A DNA stretch of 64,000 bases from Sabellastarte sp. h YS-2021 (taxonomy: Eukaryota; Annelida; Polychaeta; Sabellida; Sabellidae). Position numbers and translations under genes: made by a program. How positions within the stretch are numbered: the stretch's first letter is position 1; each line of letters begins with the position of its first letter. Location of the stretch: assembly GCA_964017235.1 (NCBI GenBank), contig OZ024928.1:85493566-85557565 (forward strand), given 5' to 3'. Of the stretch, positions 1 to 11,883 are shown piece after piece. Below the pieces are notes generated by a model that ran no database searches, was not told where the DNA came from, and saw only the letters and a program-made list of their open reading frames with translations.

Positions 1-375
1 TGTAGATATTTTAACAATAGGTCTGTTCATGCGAAGATATATGAAATCCCAATTATACCTGATGATGCTTACACCTTTCCTTAATCCTTACTGGACTCAC
101 AGGCTAGACCTAAACAGGCTTGCCCACTTTGCTTCTTGTTCAATCCGCCTCATGTTTTGGTGGGGCATCTTCATTAAACTTTGTATTTGGTTTGGACATC
201 TTTATCGATATTTGACACAACTTTGAAAATGTTCAGGACTGCTGTTTTGTAATGGTTGAAAACCCTCCCATGAGCTTTCACAAAAAGAAATAACAAAAAT
301 AAATATCTCAAGCCTCAAGTTTTTGGATTATTATTCTGAATTATTTGGAATACAGAATAACAAAATAGTACTTTT
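1..375. other. AT-rich non-coding sequence
   Basis: No coding region, repeat or RNA gene can be supported here. Short open frames are present but have no recognisable domain or splice context. The stretch leads into the dispersed repeat that begins near 376. Confidence 0.5.
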
Positions 376-700
376 CATCCCACAGCCATTAAAGACTGTG
401 TGGGTGTTGTTTTCACCTATGGGGTATTTATTGGTGGGTGCTTGGGTATCAAGAAGAATCTTGTCTGGCTGTATCTCAGAAACTGTGGGGTATAAGAAGT
501 TCTTACTTGGTACGAGCATTGGTTGGAGATGCAGGTTTGTAGCATTATGGTGTGACTTGATTTGACCTTTGATCTTGCTGCAGTTACCTTGACCTTTAAA
601 ATCTTGTAGGAAATGTGGGGGTTGTTACTTGGTAGGTATATTGGGTTGAGGGTGTAGGTGTCTAACATCATGTTGTAAACTTGGTGTGACGTTTGACCTT
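376..700 (+). repeat. Dispersed copy of the 146-bp-unit repeat family with its head module
   Basis: The sequence starts with a CACAGCC...GACTGTGTGGG head followed by the text 'tattttcaccta', then about two diverged units carrying 'tgtatctcagaaactgt', 'gaagttcttacttggta' and TGACCT-type motifs. The same head and unit recur at 15910, in reverse at 55030-55720, and as a long array at 55830-57480. Divergence suggests an old copy. Classification as a transposon is not possible from this alone. Confidence 0.7.
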
Positions 701-3700
701 GGCTCTGCCATAATGTTTTCTACTGCCACATTTGAAAAATATTTCCCACTACAAAACCACATCGATTGCAAATGATTCTTGTATATATTTTTACCTAATT
801 GTGCTTTGTCTATTGACACCTATACTTCAATTGATCAATTAAAATATATCAAAATTTTAAAGCTTTATAGCTTTCAGTTTACAAATTAATACTGTCATCT
901 TGCGAATAAGTTGTCTTGTTTTGGTACTTTGTCTTTACACACATTTTTCTCCTTCTTAAGAGTTATTGCTCCTCTATGTAACTTACGTTGTCTGTTCTGC
1001 AAGGCTCCTTTATAGTTTTTCATCTCTTCAGTATTTCTTTATGTTACATTAAACATTATGAAATAACATTCTGATGTGATGCTGAGTTGTCAAGTCTTAC
1101 AAATAGCCAGTTTAAAAGTCTGTATAAAAGTCCACTGTTCCAACAATTGTACATTGGCTTTTGACTGGAACCATGATATGACGTACAACATATTTTTGCA
1201 AATGGACTTGATGGGATAGGCTTCTTTTTTGAATCCTGTAAGAGAAGCAATAATAAAAAAAAAACTTTTTTTCAGTGAATTATATATGAGCATGTTTATT
1301 ATATTAGAATAGTAATAATCTATCTCTGATTGGATTTTATTTGGAATTATTATCTGATTGGTAGTTTAGAACCACTCAGACTTCTCTTGATACTCAGAGT
1401 GCTAATTGGACTATAATTTCAAGCATAAAGTCCAACCAGTAAGGGATTATTAATTTTTTATTACCACAGTAGAATAATGGTACAAGTATAAGCAAGTATA
1501 AAAATTGCTTGTCAATTTATCCAGCTGTTTGATCGAGTGCTAAAAAAATAAGGTGTTACATAATGTTGTGTTAAAAGTTACATTTAAGCACAACAGTTCA
1601 TTTATGTCTTTCTTAAATACACTTACATTTTCTATTTAAACAAATATAATCTGTTTTCAAGGAGAACCCTGAAATTGAGTAGAATTTTGAGATTATTTGA
1701 TTTAAAACCAACTCCCACTCATGGCTTGGTCATTGGCTAATGTGATTTGTAACCAGATCCCCACAACAAGAGCTTTCACACTCAAAGGCAAATTAATATA
1801 AATTTTCTTTAACACTCAAACCACAGTTCACCAACACACACATTATTTTGCCCAGTAATCAAGATTTAATTACATCTAACTAAGGTCATCTTTTTGGAAA
1901 AGCAAAATCAGTTTATGCTGCAGAGGAACCAAATTAACTCTAAATGATCATAATTCTTTATTTCTAATTCGATGCGTACGATTGCCATGATTGCAGAGCC
2001 TCTGTTAGTGAACTTGGTTTTTTTTTGCCTTCTGAAAGCAAGTGTTTTCATGTGTACTCTGTGTCCACAAAGAGCCATAACTCTGTAAAGTCTTCAGTTT
2101 AAAACAAAAGTGTTAAAAATATTGTTCTTGATTTGAGCAAGTAATTTACAATCTTTTACTATGTTTTAGTCTTCTGTGTGCTGTTTAGCATGTCCACAGC
2201 AACCAGAGGCATTTTAACAACATTGCCATTTGTCCTTGTTAACAGTTAATAAATTGTGATACATGTGGATTTTAATTGTTTTATTTTATTTATTTGTTTT
2301 AATTTTTTTTTCAACCAGGAAAAATAAAAACCAACAAAATACTTTTAACAGATATGGTATATTGGAATAATACTTGCCTTGTTTTAGTGATAGAAATATT
2401 AAGTGTGAAAGACTCAATACTTGTTCTAGATTTCCAATAAAAGTCTCACATATTGTGAAATCCTTCGTTTAAGGCACATTGTTTGTATGTCATGCTTGTG
2501 GTTAGTGTGGGCACCAGTCTTTATCAGTCACACAATTGTTTCTCCAGTATCATGCTATTTAAATTGAGTTATTAAATTGATTACCAGGTTCCTCCAGGGT
2601 AACACTGAATACATATAGGTCAAATTGATTTCCTTATTTTCCTGAAACAAATAACTAAATCTATAAATAAAAGATTTCTTTGTTATTAAAGCAAAGTTGG
2701 ATGACCCTGTTGAAGATAATGGTCAACCTTTTATCTTTGCCTTATGCACCTTGAACATTATATCTAGGTGCTTCTGATATACTGTTTGTTCCAATTCTAA
2801 GGATATATGATGGCCCCTGTAAAGGACGCATATTATAAGGTCTCATAATCTCAGTACCCACCACCTTCATGTTATCAGCTCTGAAAATGATGCAAATCCA
2901 TCACACTGACAAACTTTGGGCAACATTTTGGGACAGGTACAGTGATGCTTTTCATTTCCAAAGTGAGTGAATAGGGACATCAGTGAGAGGGAGAGTCAAA
3001 ATGAAAGAAACAATGAGATAGATATTCAGGAATATTGTTTCATACATTTGCCAAGGCAAAAAATAAATGTCATATGTGCAGATTTTGTGATCTTTTGCAG
3101 TTTATATTGTCCATTTTGGTTGCGCTGTTGCTTCCTCTTATTGGATGTTCTTGGCTTCTTGCACACTAAACTTTGGAAATAATATAATCTCATCAGAAAA
3201 ATGATGCAAGTATGTTTTGACAGGCTGTTTTTTTAATGGAATACAATAATTCACTGCAATAAGCACTGGCAAAAACATCAGTTTAATTCTGTTCATTTTT
3301 CTCTTTATTGTTATATTATAACATCTCATTTTTAGCTTGATTTGCTTCAAAGACATAATTTTAGTTTCAGGTATCTAAGGTAAAAAAGTGTTATTTTCAA
3401 CTGAATGTTGAGTTTGACGTTTTGGACCACTTATTAACTATTGTTCTTATAGTATACTAGTGAATGGATCATACATTGATATTTCAATATTGATCGATAT
3501 GTCTTTCTAAATTTCAATATCGATACTAAAAGTGTGAATTTCAATATCGTTTCCAGCACACACCAGGAAGAATTTTCAAAATAGTGTTGTAGTTTATCAG
3601 TTCCCTGTAGTTTGATCATCAATATTTATGCATTAAAAGACTTATTGTCAGATTTTTCATGAGATTTAATTGCTTTTATAGGTAGCTTGTATTAAATTCA

Positions 3701-5960
3701 TGGTCACTTTTGTATATCTTGTATGTTAGCAAACCAATTTTCAATAACTGAAGGATTAGTAGGAGCAAAATAATGCATTTTATGGTGTGAAACGTTATTT
3801 CAATATCGATCGATATGCAGAGCCAAATTAGAGTTTGACATCGTTATTGAAAATGCATTTCAATCCCTACACTATAGTATACAGTTAAATCCCGTCAAAC
3901 AGACGCTCAAGGTACCAGAAAAATATAAACACCTAACCATGATTTGTAGTTAACATGGTAAATCGATCCAAGATTATCTGTTGAGGATATAATGTTTATT
4001 TCTATGTATCAGAGTTCTATTTAAAGAGGTTTAACCTTAAGTATAGTAGGTTAATATTTTCAGATACTTATTTTATGTTAGTGTGTCTCATTTTAACTCT
4101 TTCTATAATTTTCAGGAATATAATTCTGTTTATGTGTGAAAAAGATCCGTTTGTACTTTTTTTTATCAGTGGCAGTAATATTAAAAACATTTTTCTCCAA
4201 ATCTGAGTGAGACAAATGTCTCTTGTTTTAAAAGCTTACAGTTTTTAGGTTTATTCAGTATTTTTACCCCTCAGCTCATTGGAAGAGGCTTTGCAAAGTA
4301 AAACAATTGTGACATATTGGAGGTTATTTGCAAGTCCAGCTTTAGCAAAAGGAGCCAGTGGTATCACCAGTGGTTTCTTATTATGAGTGATTATACCTGG
4401 GAGAATTAGAACCCCAGTTCTCCATTCAGGGCACAAACCCTGAATATGTGTGTTCATTAGGGGGCCAGCCCCTGCTCAGTTTTATAAACCATGCACGTTT
4501 TGAGTCTTCTTAAACTGAAGAACATTAGTTGTAATTTATTGTCCCCCATCGGCTGTTTGAGGCTTTTGGGCCATTGCGCTCCCACCCTCCATCCTCCTGG
4601 AGAAATCTCCTGGTTAGGGGCCCGCATAACAATGAGCTGCCAAATTGGGAGATTCGCAACTATGGACTTGGATTGCATACACAATCAGCCAAGGAGCACC
4701 AATTTTTGTAGTTTATTGGGATAAGGTGATTTCAGAAATGTTTACTTCTTTCCTCTTGCAATTTACTCTAAGTGTGATCTGCATCCTATTTCTGCAGAAA
4801 AGAAGGGGGCCCCTCACCCAATTTAGTCCACAGTGATTTTACATGTCACCTTTCATTGGCCAGCATAAAGTATGTTGGTTCCTCAAGAATACTGTTATTT
4901 CAGAAGTTTCCTTATTTGAATTTCTGTTCTATTATAACAATACCTTTACAATGCAAAGATTGTGTACATTTGACACGTAATATAATGCACTGTTGTGATT
5001 ATTTATTTTGATAGCTCTGACTCCCTCTCTGAGGACCCCTGAAATTTTTATCTGTTGCAACTTGATACACAAATTATAAAAATAAAAAAACTATATACAT
5101 ATATTCACATGGGCACTTAAAACTTACTGACTAACCTTGGTTTGTTTTGAACAATACAGGGTTCTCTTTTTTTATTTAGTTCAACCTTAAAGAGAGAAAT
5201 ATTTAGCATTCATGAAAAGTTTACATGAGAAGGGTCATCTGTACATCTTGAGTCGATTGATTCCAACTTTTAATAATTCATGAAATTATATGGTTTAATC
5301 TTAGACTAAATGTAAAAAATCATCAAAAGTTTATTTACAGCAAAACTTGACATAAACCACAAATATTAAGCCCATTGTACACTAGTGCGGGGCGGCGTGA
5401 TGCAGCGCGGCTAAATAAAATAATGGAAGTAGGTTAGTGCTTATACATATATGCAGCACGGTAGCTAGCGGTGCGGTACAGATTTTTCCATTTAGAAAAT
5501 TTTCTAACTTGAAAAAAAAACTGTGCAGCTTTTTCACTGTTTTCCCCCAAGTTTTCATGGATATTTGGATTTCCCACGTCTTATAAATGGTAGTATATCA
5601 CAGAACTCTACACAAATATATTAATTAAGAAACAAAATGCAAAGCACACAGGCTCATTGTGAAAGGGTTAACTATTGGGAGATAGATGTTAAAATATGGT
5701 GTGTCCAATAGACACTTAAATTACACCTGAGAGTTTTTCTTTTGTTAAAAGTGTCCAATATCTTTCACTATTGCCCACTTTCTGATTTTGACCATATATA
5801 AAAGTCTTTTTAGCACATTTCCAAAGAAACCCTTTCACATGTATTTCAACTAAAATGATCATAAAAACCAAAAAAGTACACAACAGGAATATTGAAATGA
5901 AAAGTAATGATGGTAAACAATATCTTAAAAATTATAAATTAAAGAAAAGGTGTAATTTAA
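701..5960. other. Intergenic region with no supported gene
   Basis: AT-rich DNA with only short open frames. Two blocks at about 3478-3556 and 3799-3870 share TATCGAT/ATCGATATG motifs and end in 'ttcaatcccta', which resembles the end of a decayed hAT-type MITE, but no matching left end is visible. The block at about 4455-4840 is more GC-rich and unrecognised. A CG-rich patch at 5385-5480 may be part of another repeat. No exon with convincing splice sites and homology was found. Confidence 0.5.
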
Positions 5961-6085
5961 ATAGGTTAATAGCCTCGTAAGTGTCCAATATTGGAAAATA
6001 ATGGACTGTTGACTCGGTCCCTTCGGGACCTCGTAAACAGGCCATTATTTTCCAATATTGGACACTTACTTGGCCATTAACCTAT
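5961..6085. repeat. 125-bp near-palindrome (hairpin) with a GGTCC-TTCG-GGACC core
   Basis: The left arm begins ATAGGTTAAT and includes 'gtgtccaatattggaaaata'. The right arm is its reverse complement and ends ATTAACCTAT, with arms of roughly 45 bp and a few mismatches. The central loop carries a smaller stem, GGTCCC-TTCG-GGACC. Related inverted sequence lies at about 5713-5728, so this may be the inner part of a larger fold-back element. Confidence 0.75.
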
Positions 6086-6140
6086 ACATAAAATAGTTCA
6101 TTTGAATGAGGATTGCATTCACCAGTAATTCTAAAAGGGA

Positions 6141-6281
6141 TGTTGGAGCCCAACTTAGGAGTCAGCCCATCTTAAGATGGGCTATAGCCCAACTTAGGAT
6201 CCTAAGTTGGGTAGCCTATCTTAAGATGGGCTAAGCCCATCTTAAGATGGGCTGGAACATATTAGCCCAACTTAGGATAAC
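6141..6281 (+). repeat. Left terminal inverted repeat of the 6141-7888 element
   Basis: About 141 bp, almost identical to the reverse complement of 7749-7888. It contains three CATCTTAAGATG palindromes and one palindrome centred on GGATCC, so it can fold on itself as well as pair with the right TIR. Confidence 0.85.
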
Positions 6282-7748
6282 TAAACTCAGGAATGATTTA
6301 AGCTAAAATTTAATATTAACCAGCTAGTTTAATATTAATTTGTTATGTCATACTCCAGTGGTAGTTTTAATTATGAATATAACCGTGCTAGTTTATTTAA
6401 ATACTTATATTTAAATTTTAGATTTTTTTGTGCTTATCTCATCTTAAGATTTGGTTCCAGTTATTAGCCCAACTTATAATTTGCACACATAGTCTTTATT
6501 TTTTAAATTGAAATGATATTATTTACTTATTTTTCTACTTAAATGTTACTTTTTTTCTTTAGATTATAGTGCATAGATAGGATTAATCTTAATCACCTTA
6601 TTGTTCCAAAACTCTGTCTCAGTTAATTTGACAATGGGAGGGTCGTTTAGGTCATAAGGTGTCTATTGTTGAACCACTGCTTTCAACTTGATTTGTTTAA
6701 TTTGTGGGGAGTGATTAGGCAACTGGATTATATTGTGATGAATCTTTTGTTTCAACATTCCTTTCAAGTTGATTTGTTTGACTATGCCTATGACTTGGGA
6801 AACTGGATTACTTTTAGATTTGTCTTTTGTTCTAGCATTCTTTGTACTTGATTTCTTTCACCTCTGGTTGAGTGATTAGCTAACAGGATTAATTGGGCAT
6901 TGCTGTAAGACTCTTTAAGGTATTTGGTGTGATATTTTACATGTTTGTAAACAAACTGGTTGATTTAATCATAATTTTTAAATGCTTAATGTTAAGTCTT
7001 AAATGGACATTTACCCATATAACCTATCAGAAAACACCAATTTAATATACAATGTATATTTTATCATTTTCATCAATTTTATGCATCAGTGTGTTGACTA
7101 AATTAATCAAATTAATTTGTTTGGATCTAATTACATTTTCCAATTAATTAATGTAACTGAGCTCCAAAGATAAAGTGCTTTATAAATGCTGTTTAAATGC
7201 TATTTAATAATTTAAAAAAGTAATTTTATTAATTTGTTGTTAAACTTAAAATATATATAATCAGGCTCACCCATAAAATCACCCACTATATTTGGCTTTC
7301 CCCCTTATAGGTTTGATAGAATTAAGCCTCATTGTATTGAGAGATTACTTTGATGTTGATTTGTTTCACTTTATGATTTGGGGTATTTCCTATTGTGTGC
7401 TTCACCCACCCCAAGTGAAACAAATCAACATCAATAGAATGTTGAAACAATAGGCACAAATCCAATTAGGAAATTATTCCAATGAAAGACAATTGAATCA
7501 ACATCAAAGGAATATTTTAATGCTTTCAAGGCTTAGGAAACAAAATTCATTTTAGTTTCTGCAATGAAACACTTTTTCTTGAGGTTAGATATGTTAAACA
7601 TATTGCTATAAAATAAAAAAGAAGTGCAAAATACCTCTGTACAAGGGTCAGTTAAACTTATCATTGTTAATATCATCTTTTTCCTGAAAAATAATTCCCT
7701 TTTAAATAGTAAATATTATATTCCACATAAAAATAATTCTTGAATTTT

Positions 7749-7888
7749 GTTATCTCAAGTTGGGCTGATATGTTCTAGCCCATCTTAAGATAGGCTAGCC
7801 CATCTTAAGATGGGCTACCCAACTTCGGATCCTAAGTTGGGCTATAGCCCATCTTAAGATGGGCTGACTCCTAAGTTGGGCTCCAACA
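7749..7888 (-). repeat. Right terminal inverted repeat of the 6141-7888 element
   Basis: About 140 bp, the inverted partner of 6141-6281. It differs by a few substitutions, for example 'acttcggatcc' here against 'acttaggatcc' on the left. This suggests modest age since insertion. Confidence 0.85.
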
Positions 7889-7892
7889 GGGA

Positions 7893-10800
7893 CACACTGG
7901 ACAAGGGCTTATTTGTAGATGGATTAAGTACTTATAATAGAGAGAAAGAGATGACACTATATGTAGACACAACACAGCCAGAAGTTAATTAATTGAAACA
8001 GGGTGTAATCACCAGTATTATAAAAGGAACACTGGTCAATTGCAAGGTTCTTCATTGTGGAGAGATTAAGTACATTTAAGGGTAGGATAGGTGTGGAAAA
8101 TGTACTGTGGGGTATTAGATGTTTAACTATATGTGATTATTTTAACTATTCTAGTCATTTTCGCTGTAGTTTAAAAATATTTTGTCAATTTACTGAAAAC
8201 CGCTGGAAAAAATCGCCCAAATGTGCAAGGTAGAGAAATGAATTTATATATAAACTGTATCAATACATATATACCTATAAAAAATTGCCTGAAATTACAG
8301 GAAAGTAGAATACTTTGCTAAAACAAACTGCTATGTATAATTTCCATTTTTACTTATTTCTAAATTATTCTAAAATTATTCTTATGAGCTTTATCAGCTG
8401 TCAAAACTTTATTCTTAGTTTGGTTTACTGGGATAAATGTTTTGAATAATTCCTTGTAAATGCTAACAAGATCCTATCAGCCCACAGAGCTTGTAATTGC
8501 TAATTTATCAATTTAAGATACTAGTTCATGAGGTTTGAGAATATATAGACCCAGATATTTCCCGTAATTTTAAACTAAAGCCTTATAGTTTGTATTTGCT
8601 AATTTATCGGTTTAAGAATATGTAGTCCCAGATATTGTGGGTAAATCAGGTTCAAAGTTGTCAACAGTATTGTTCTCCTACCCCGAAGATTTATAATAAA
8701 AAACCATTCCACACATAGGGGTTTGCGTGACTTTGTCTCCAAGGGTTTTTACCACAGATTGTGGAGTATTGTGGAGAACATAATAGCTTATTGCATGACA
8801 ATCTGCCATCCTTAGATATTGAGCTGACCTAAAGGGGGCCTATTTTTAATGCAGTGCCATATAATGTTGTGACATACAGAAGGTAACTTAACTTCACCCT
8901 CTACATGAGGAAAGGGGCAGTATTGTAGAATTTGTTAGAAATTTTGACACTTTAATACTGCAGCTTCCTTGTTTTGACCCAAGTGCAAAGTTGGATGTGT
9001 AGGTGTTAATTTAAAATGTATTTAAAAAATTAAAGTAGATATATCTAGATATATATATATATATACAGTACAATATTTGCACAATAGATAGTGTCACTGA
9101 AGATATGAAATTTACGAATTGATATATGTGTATCTGTAATTGTTTATATGCTTCACTTCCTTTCTTTTCTTTTGCAATTTATATATATATTATAAATTCA
9201 ATTTTGGAAGTAAGTATTAAATTAATATTAAAAACTTTGAAGTGTATAATACTCTGTGTATTCATTGTATTCCTTGACACTCAAACAGCTTTTGAAAAAA
9301 GAAAACCAACAAATGTCCACAAATTTCCAAATATATATGTAAAATAGACTTGTCAGTGACAAGGTAGACTTTGAAAAATGACATCATTACGTACATGTAA
9401 TTAAATTCAGGTAAAAAAGTTTTTCTCCATGTTTTGTGATGCACCCAGTATCTGTGACCCCAGAAGGTATTTCTTAATTACCATGAATGTTTGGGATGCA
9501 TTTCAGTGCATTTCAAGCTAATCAGGTTGTTTCTGGGGCCCAAGAATTTAAGGCAGGCACATTTCATTAGAGGAAAGCATTCACTGGCAGGTCCCTGTGC
9601 TGTGAAGGAAATAGACACTCCAAAGGCAAAAATGTGGCTCTCTCTTCTTCTTTTTTCTCTCTTTTTTCATGTCAACCAGATACCCATTGAGGACTGTGGG
9701 CCCCTCTGTCTCATTTACACATCATTTTCAATGTAAATTTGTCAAGCTAGTTCATTAAAGATTCTAAGCACATTTGGGGACGTGTTGTGAAATGTTAGAG
9801 ATTTATTAAGCCACTATCAAGGTGGAGAGAATGGTATGCACATCCACGATTAACTTCCTCTGGGAAAATTGGCAAGGTGTGACTGTCAATGGGGGATACC
9901 AGCTCAAAAGTATGCCCTCCCCCTTTTAAACCAGCCTCATCTCTTATGCTTATTTAAGTCCTTTGCAATTGCCAAGGGAAAGAAAAGACAGGTCAGTGTC
10001 TCCTTCAGAGTTGTGACAATTCATGAATCTATTGATGACAGGGTTTTGTGTGTGTTTGTGTTTTGACATAGTAAAAGACTGTTCCTATACTAAGTGTCTG
10101 TTTTCATGTATGTGGTCTGTGTTTTTGTTTGTTTTCTCTCCTGATATGTCAAAGGGTTTGCCTGTATCTAAATGCAATTTAGGAAATGTGTTTTTGGAAA
10201 AAAAATCACTTGTAAATGTAAGGATTTGTCCATATTTAGTCAGTTATTTATGTGAGGTTGGAATTTCCATTATTATTGTCAAAAATGCACAACAATTCAC
10301 ATACAGGGGAACACAAAATTGAAAATAACAGATTGTGAATTGAATACATTGATGGAACAATGCACTAAGGAGATACCTACACATATTCAGCAGACTTGAT
10401 GAATAGATATTTGTGTGTATAACGTTTGGTCATGTTTAACTTTATATAATTTATTTACTTTGAAGTAATTGGAAACAATCTATTTCTGTTTCTTATCTGT
10501 GAGATAGCCCAAGAATATTTAGCTAAATAAAGTGGTCATGAAAATGAAATTATTATTAAATGTCTGAAGTCAAACTGTTATTTATTTCAAATCAAATGTG
10601 ATTTTAAAAAAGTAGATCTAATTGAGGAGTCAGACCCACCTCTCAGGTAATGAACTTAGCTTTGTGAAAGTGAAAAAAAAAGTTATGTAAACTGAGACCA
10701 GTCAATCAAACATGATCACAATATTTATACAGTCATGAGTAGTTTTGCTGACATTTAAATTTATTTGCATTTAAAGTCCTGTCATATATAAAAATACTCT

Positions 10801-11883
10801 TGAGGAGAAAAAGGTGTACCCAAAATTCTACATTCATACATGTGTGAGACAAACAACATTGTAATTAGTTCAAGCACCTTCATGTTGTGTGTACCTTTAC
10901 TCCTGCATGTGAAGATAATAAATGTATCCACCATGTGCTTCAAGAAATTCTTTAAATATGCACTACTCATGTTAGCAACAGATCTCTGTCCTTTTTCCTT
11001 TATTGAATAGAAGTTTGCGTGACCTGATGGGATTTAATGAGGAGGGGGAGACGTGGGGTGGGTTGGGGGGGAGTTTGAAGAGAACCAACATATCTGAATG
11101 CTGATTGGTCAGATTTGCACCCCCCCCCTCTATTGCTGTAAAAGGACAGTGGAACGTGTAGCTGACTTTCAGTAAGGCAGTAGCATGTGATAGCTACAAC
11201 ACAGTGTGTGTGTGAAGTTTTGAATTAACAACTTGGAATCTTTTTGAAAGCATTTAAATAGAATTACAGAATTACTTGCTACAATTTGGGTTACATCTGT
11301 AAAGTGATATTTATAAACAAGTGAATGCAGGTATGACATAAAGGAGAATAATATTTTGGATACAATGCTAACAGTTTATGTTGAAGTGTTGATGTTAAAC
11401 TTGTGACTATAAATGAGAGTATTCACTGATACTCTAGAATAAAATTTGTCCAGTTAAACAGTAAATTTGATTAAAGAAAACAAGTGAGCCATTTTGAAGC
11501 CATTATTGGCATTTAAGTTTTCCCAGCAAAGGAGTTAAGTAACTTCTGACCGGTGACACTAATTGCTGATTATGTTTTTCTATTTACTTGATATTCAGAC
11601 TTCCTCAGACGTAAACCATTAATTGTGTGATCACTTTGGGAAAAACTTCTGTCAGTGTTTTTTTTTTGTTTTTTTTTTGTATGGTGGCATTGTGAAGTTT
11701 TCTCTGGACAATAATATCATCCACTACCTTCACTGACTTTGAACATTTCTGTTGTTTCTGTTTGAGTTTAACTTAATGTTGTGACAGATGAACTTCAGTA
11801 TTATCTTATATTGACCTGTCTATATTCTGTGAGAGACATAGTTCTGTTTCTTGGTGTTTTTGTTTCAATATTATCACTACTCC
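7893..11883. other. Upstream region and probable 5' UTR of the IRF2BP gene
   Basis: No coding region is supported. A two-copy direct repeat of about 70-100 bp lies at about 8490-8640 ('gctaatttatc', 'cccagatatt'), and a TA microsatellite at 9045-9064. The blocks 9480-10030 and 11030-11210 are non-repetitive and less AT-rich and could hold regulatory DNA or a transcription start. A C-run near 11123 and G-rich sequence near 11040-11070 flank that second block. The segment just before the start codon is T-rich and may be UTR; an acceptor-like 'gtgacag' ends near 11787. No TATA box or start site can be placed with confidence. Confidence 0.4.

Larger units (their letters stand above)
6141..7888. 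mobile_element. Non-autonomous DNA transposon with long nested-palindrome TIRs (Ginger-like?)
   Basis: The element begins TGTTGGAGCCCAAC and ends with its reverse complement. The terminal inverted repeats cover about 6141-6281 and 7749-7888 and differ at only a few positions. It is flanked by the direct repeat GGGA at 6137-6140 and 7889-7892, a 4-bp target-site duplication. Each TIR contains several copies of the perfect palindrome AGCCCATCTTAAGATGGGCT, and a second palindrome built on CCCAACTTAGGA. The 1.75-kb interior has no transposase ORF. It has three diverged direct repeats (6670-6900) and an inverted pair around 7352-7433. TGT...ACA ends with a 4-bp duplication are known for Ginger-type elements; assignment to that superfamily is an inference. 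Confidence 0.8.
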
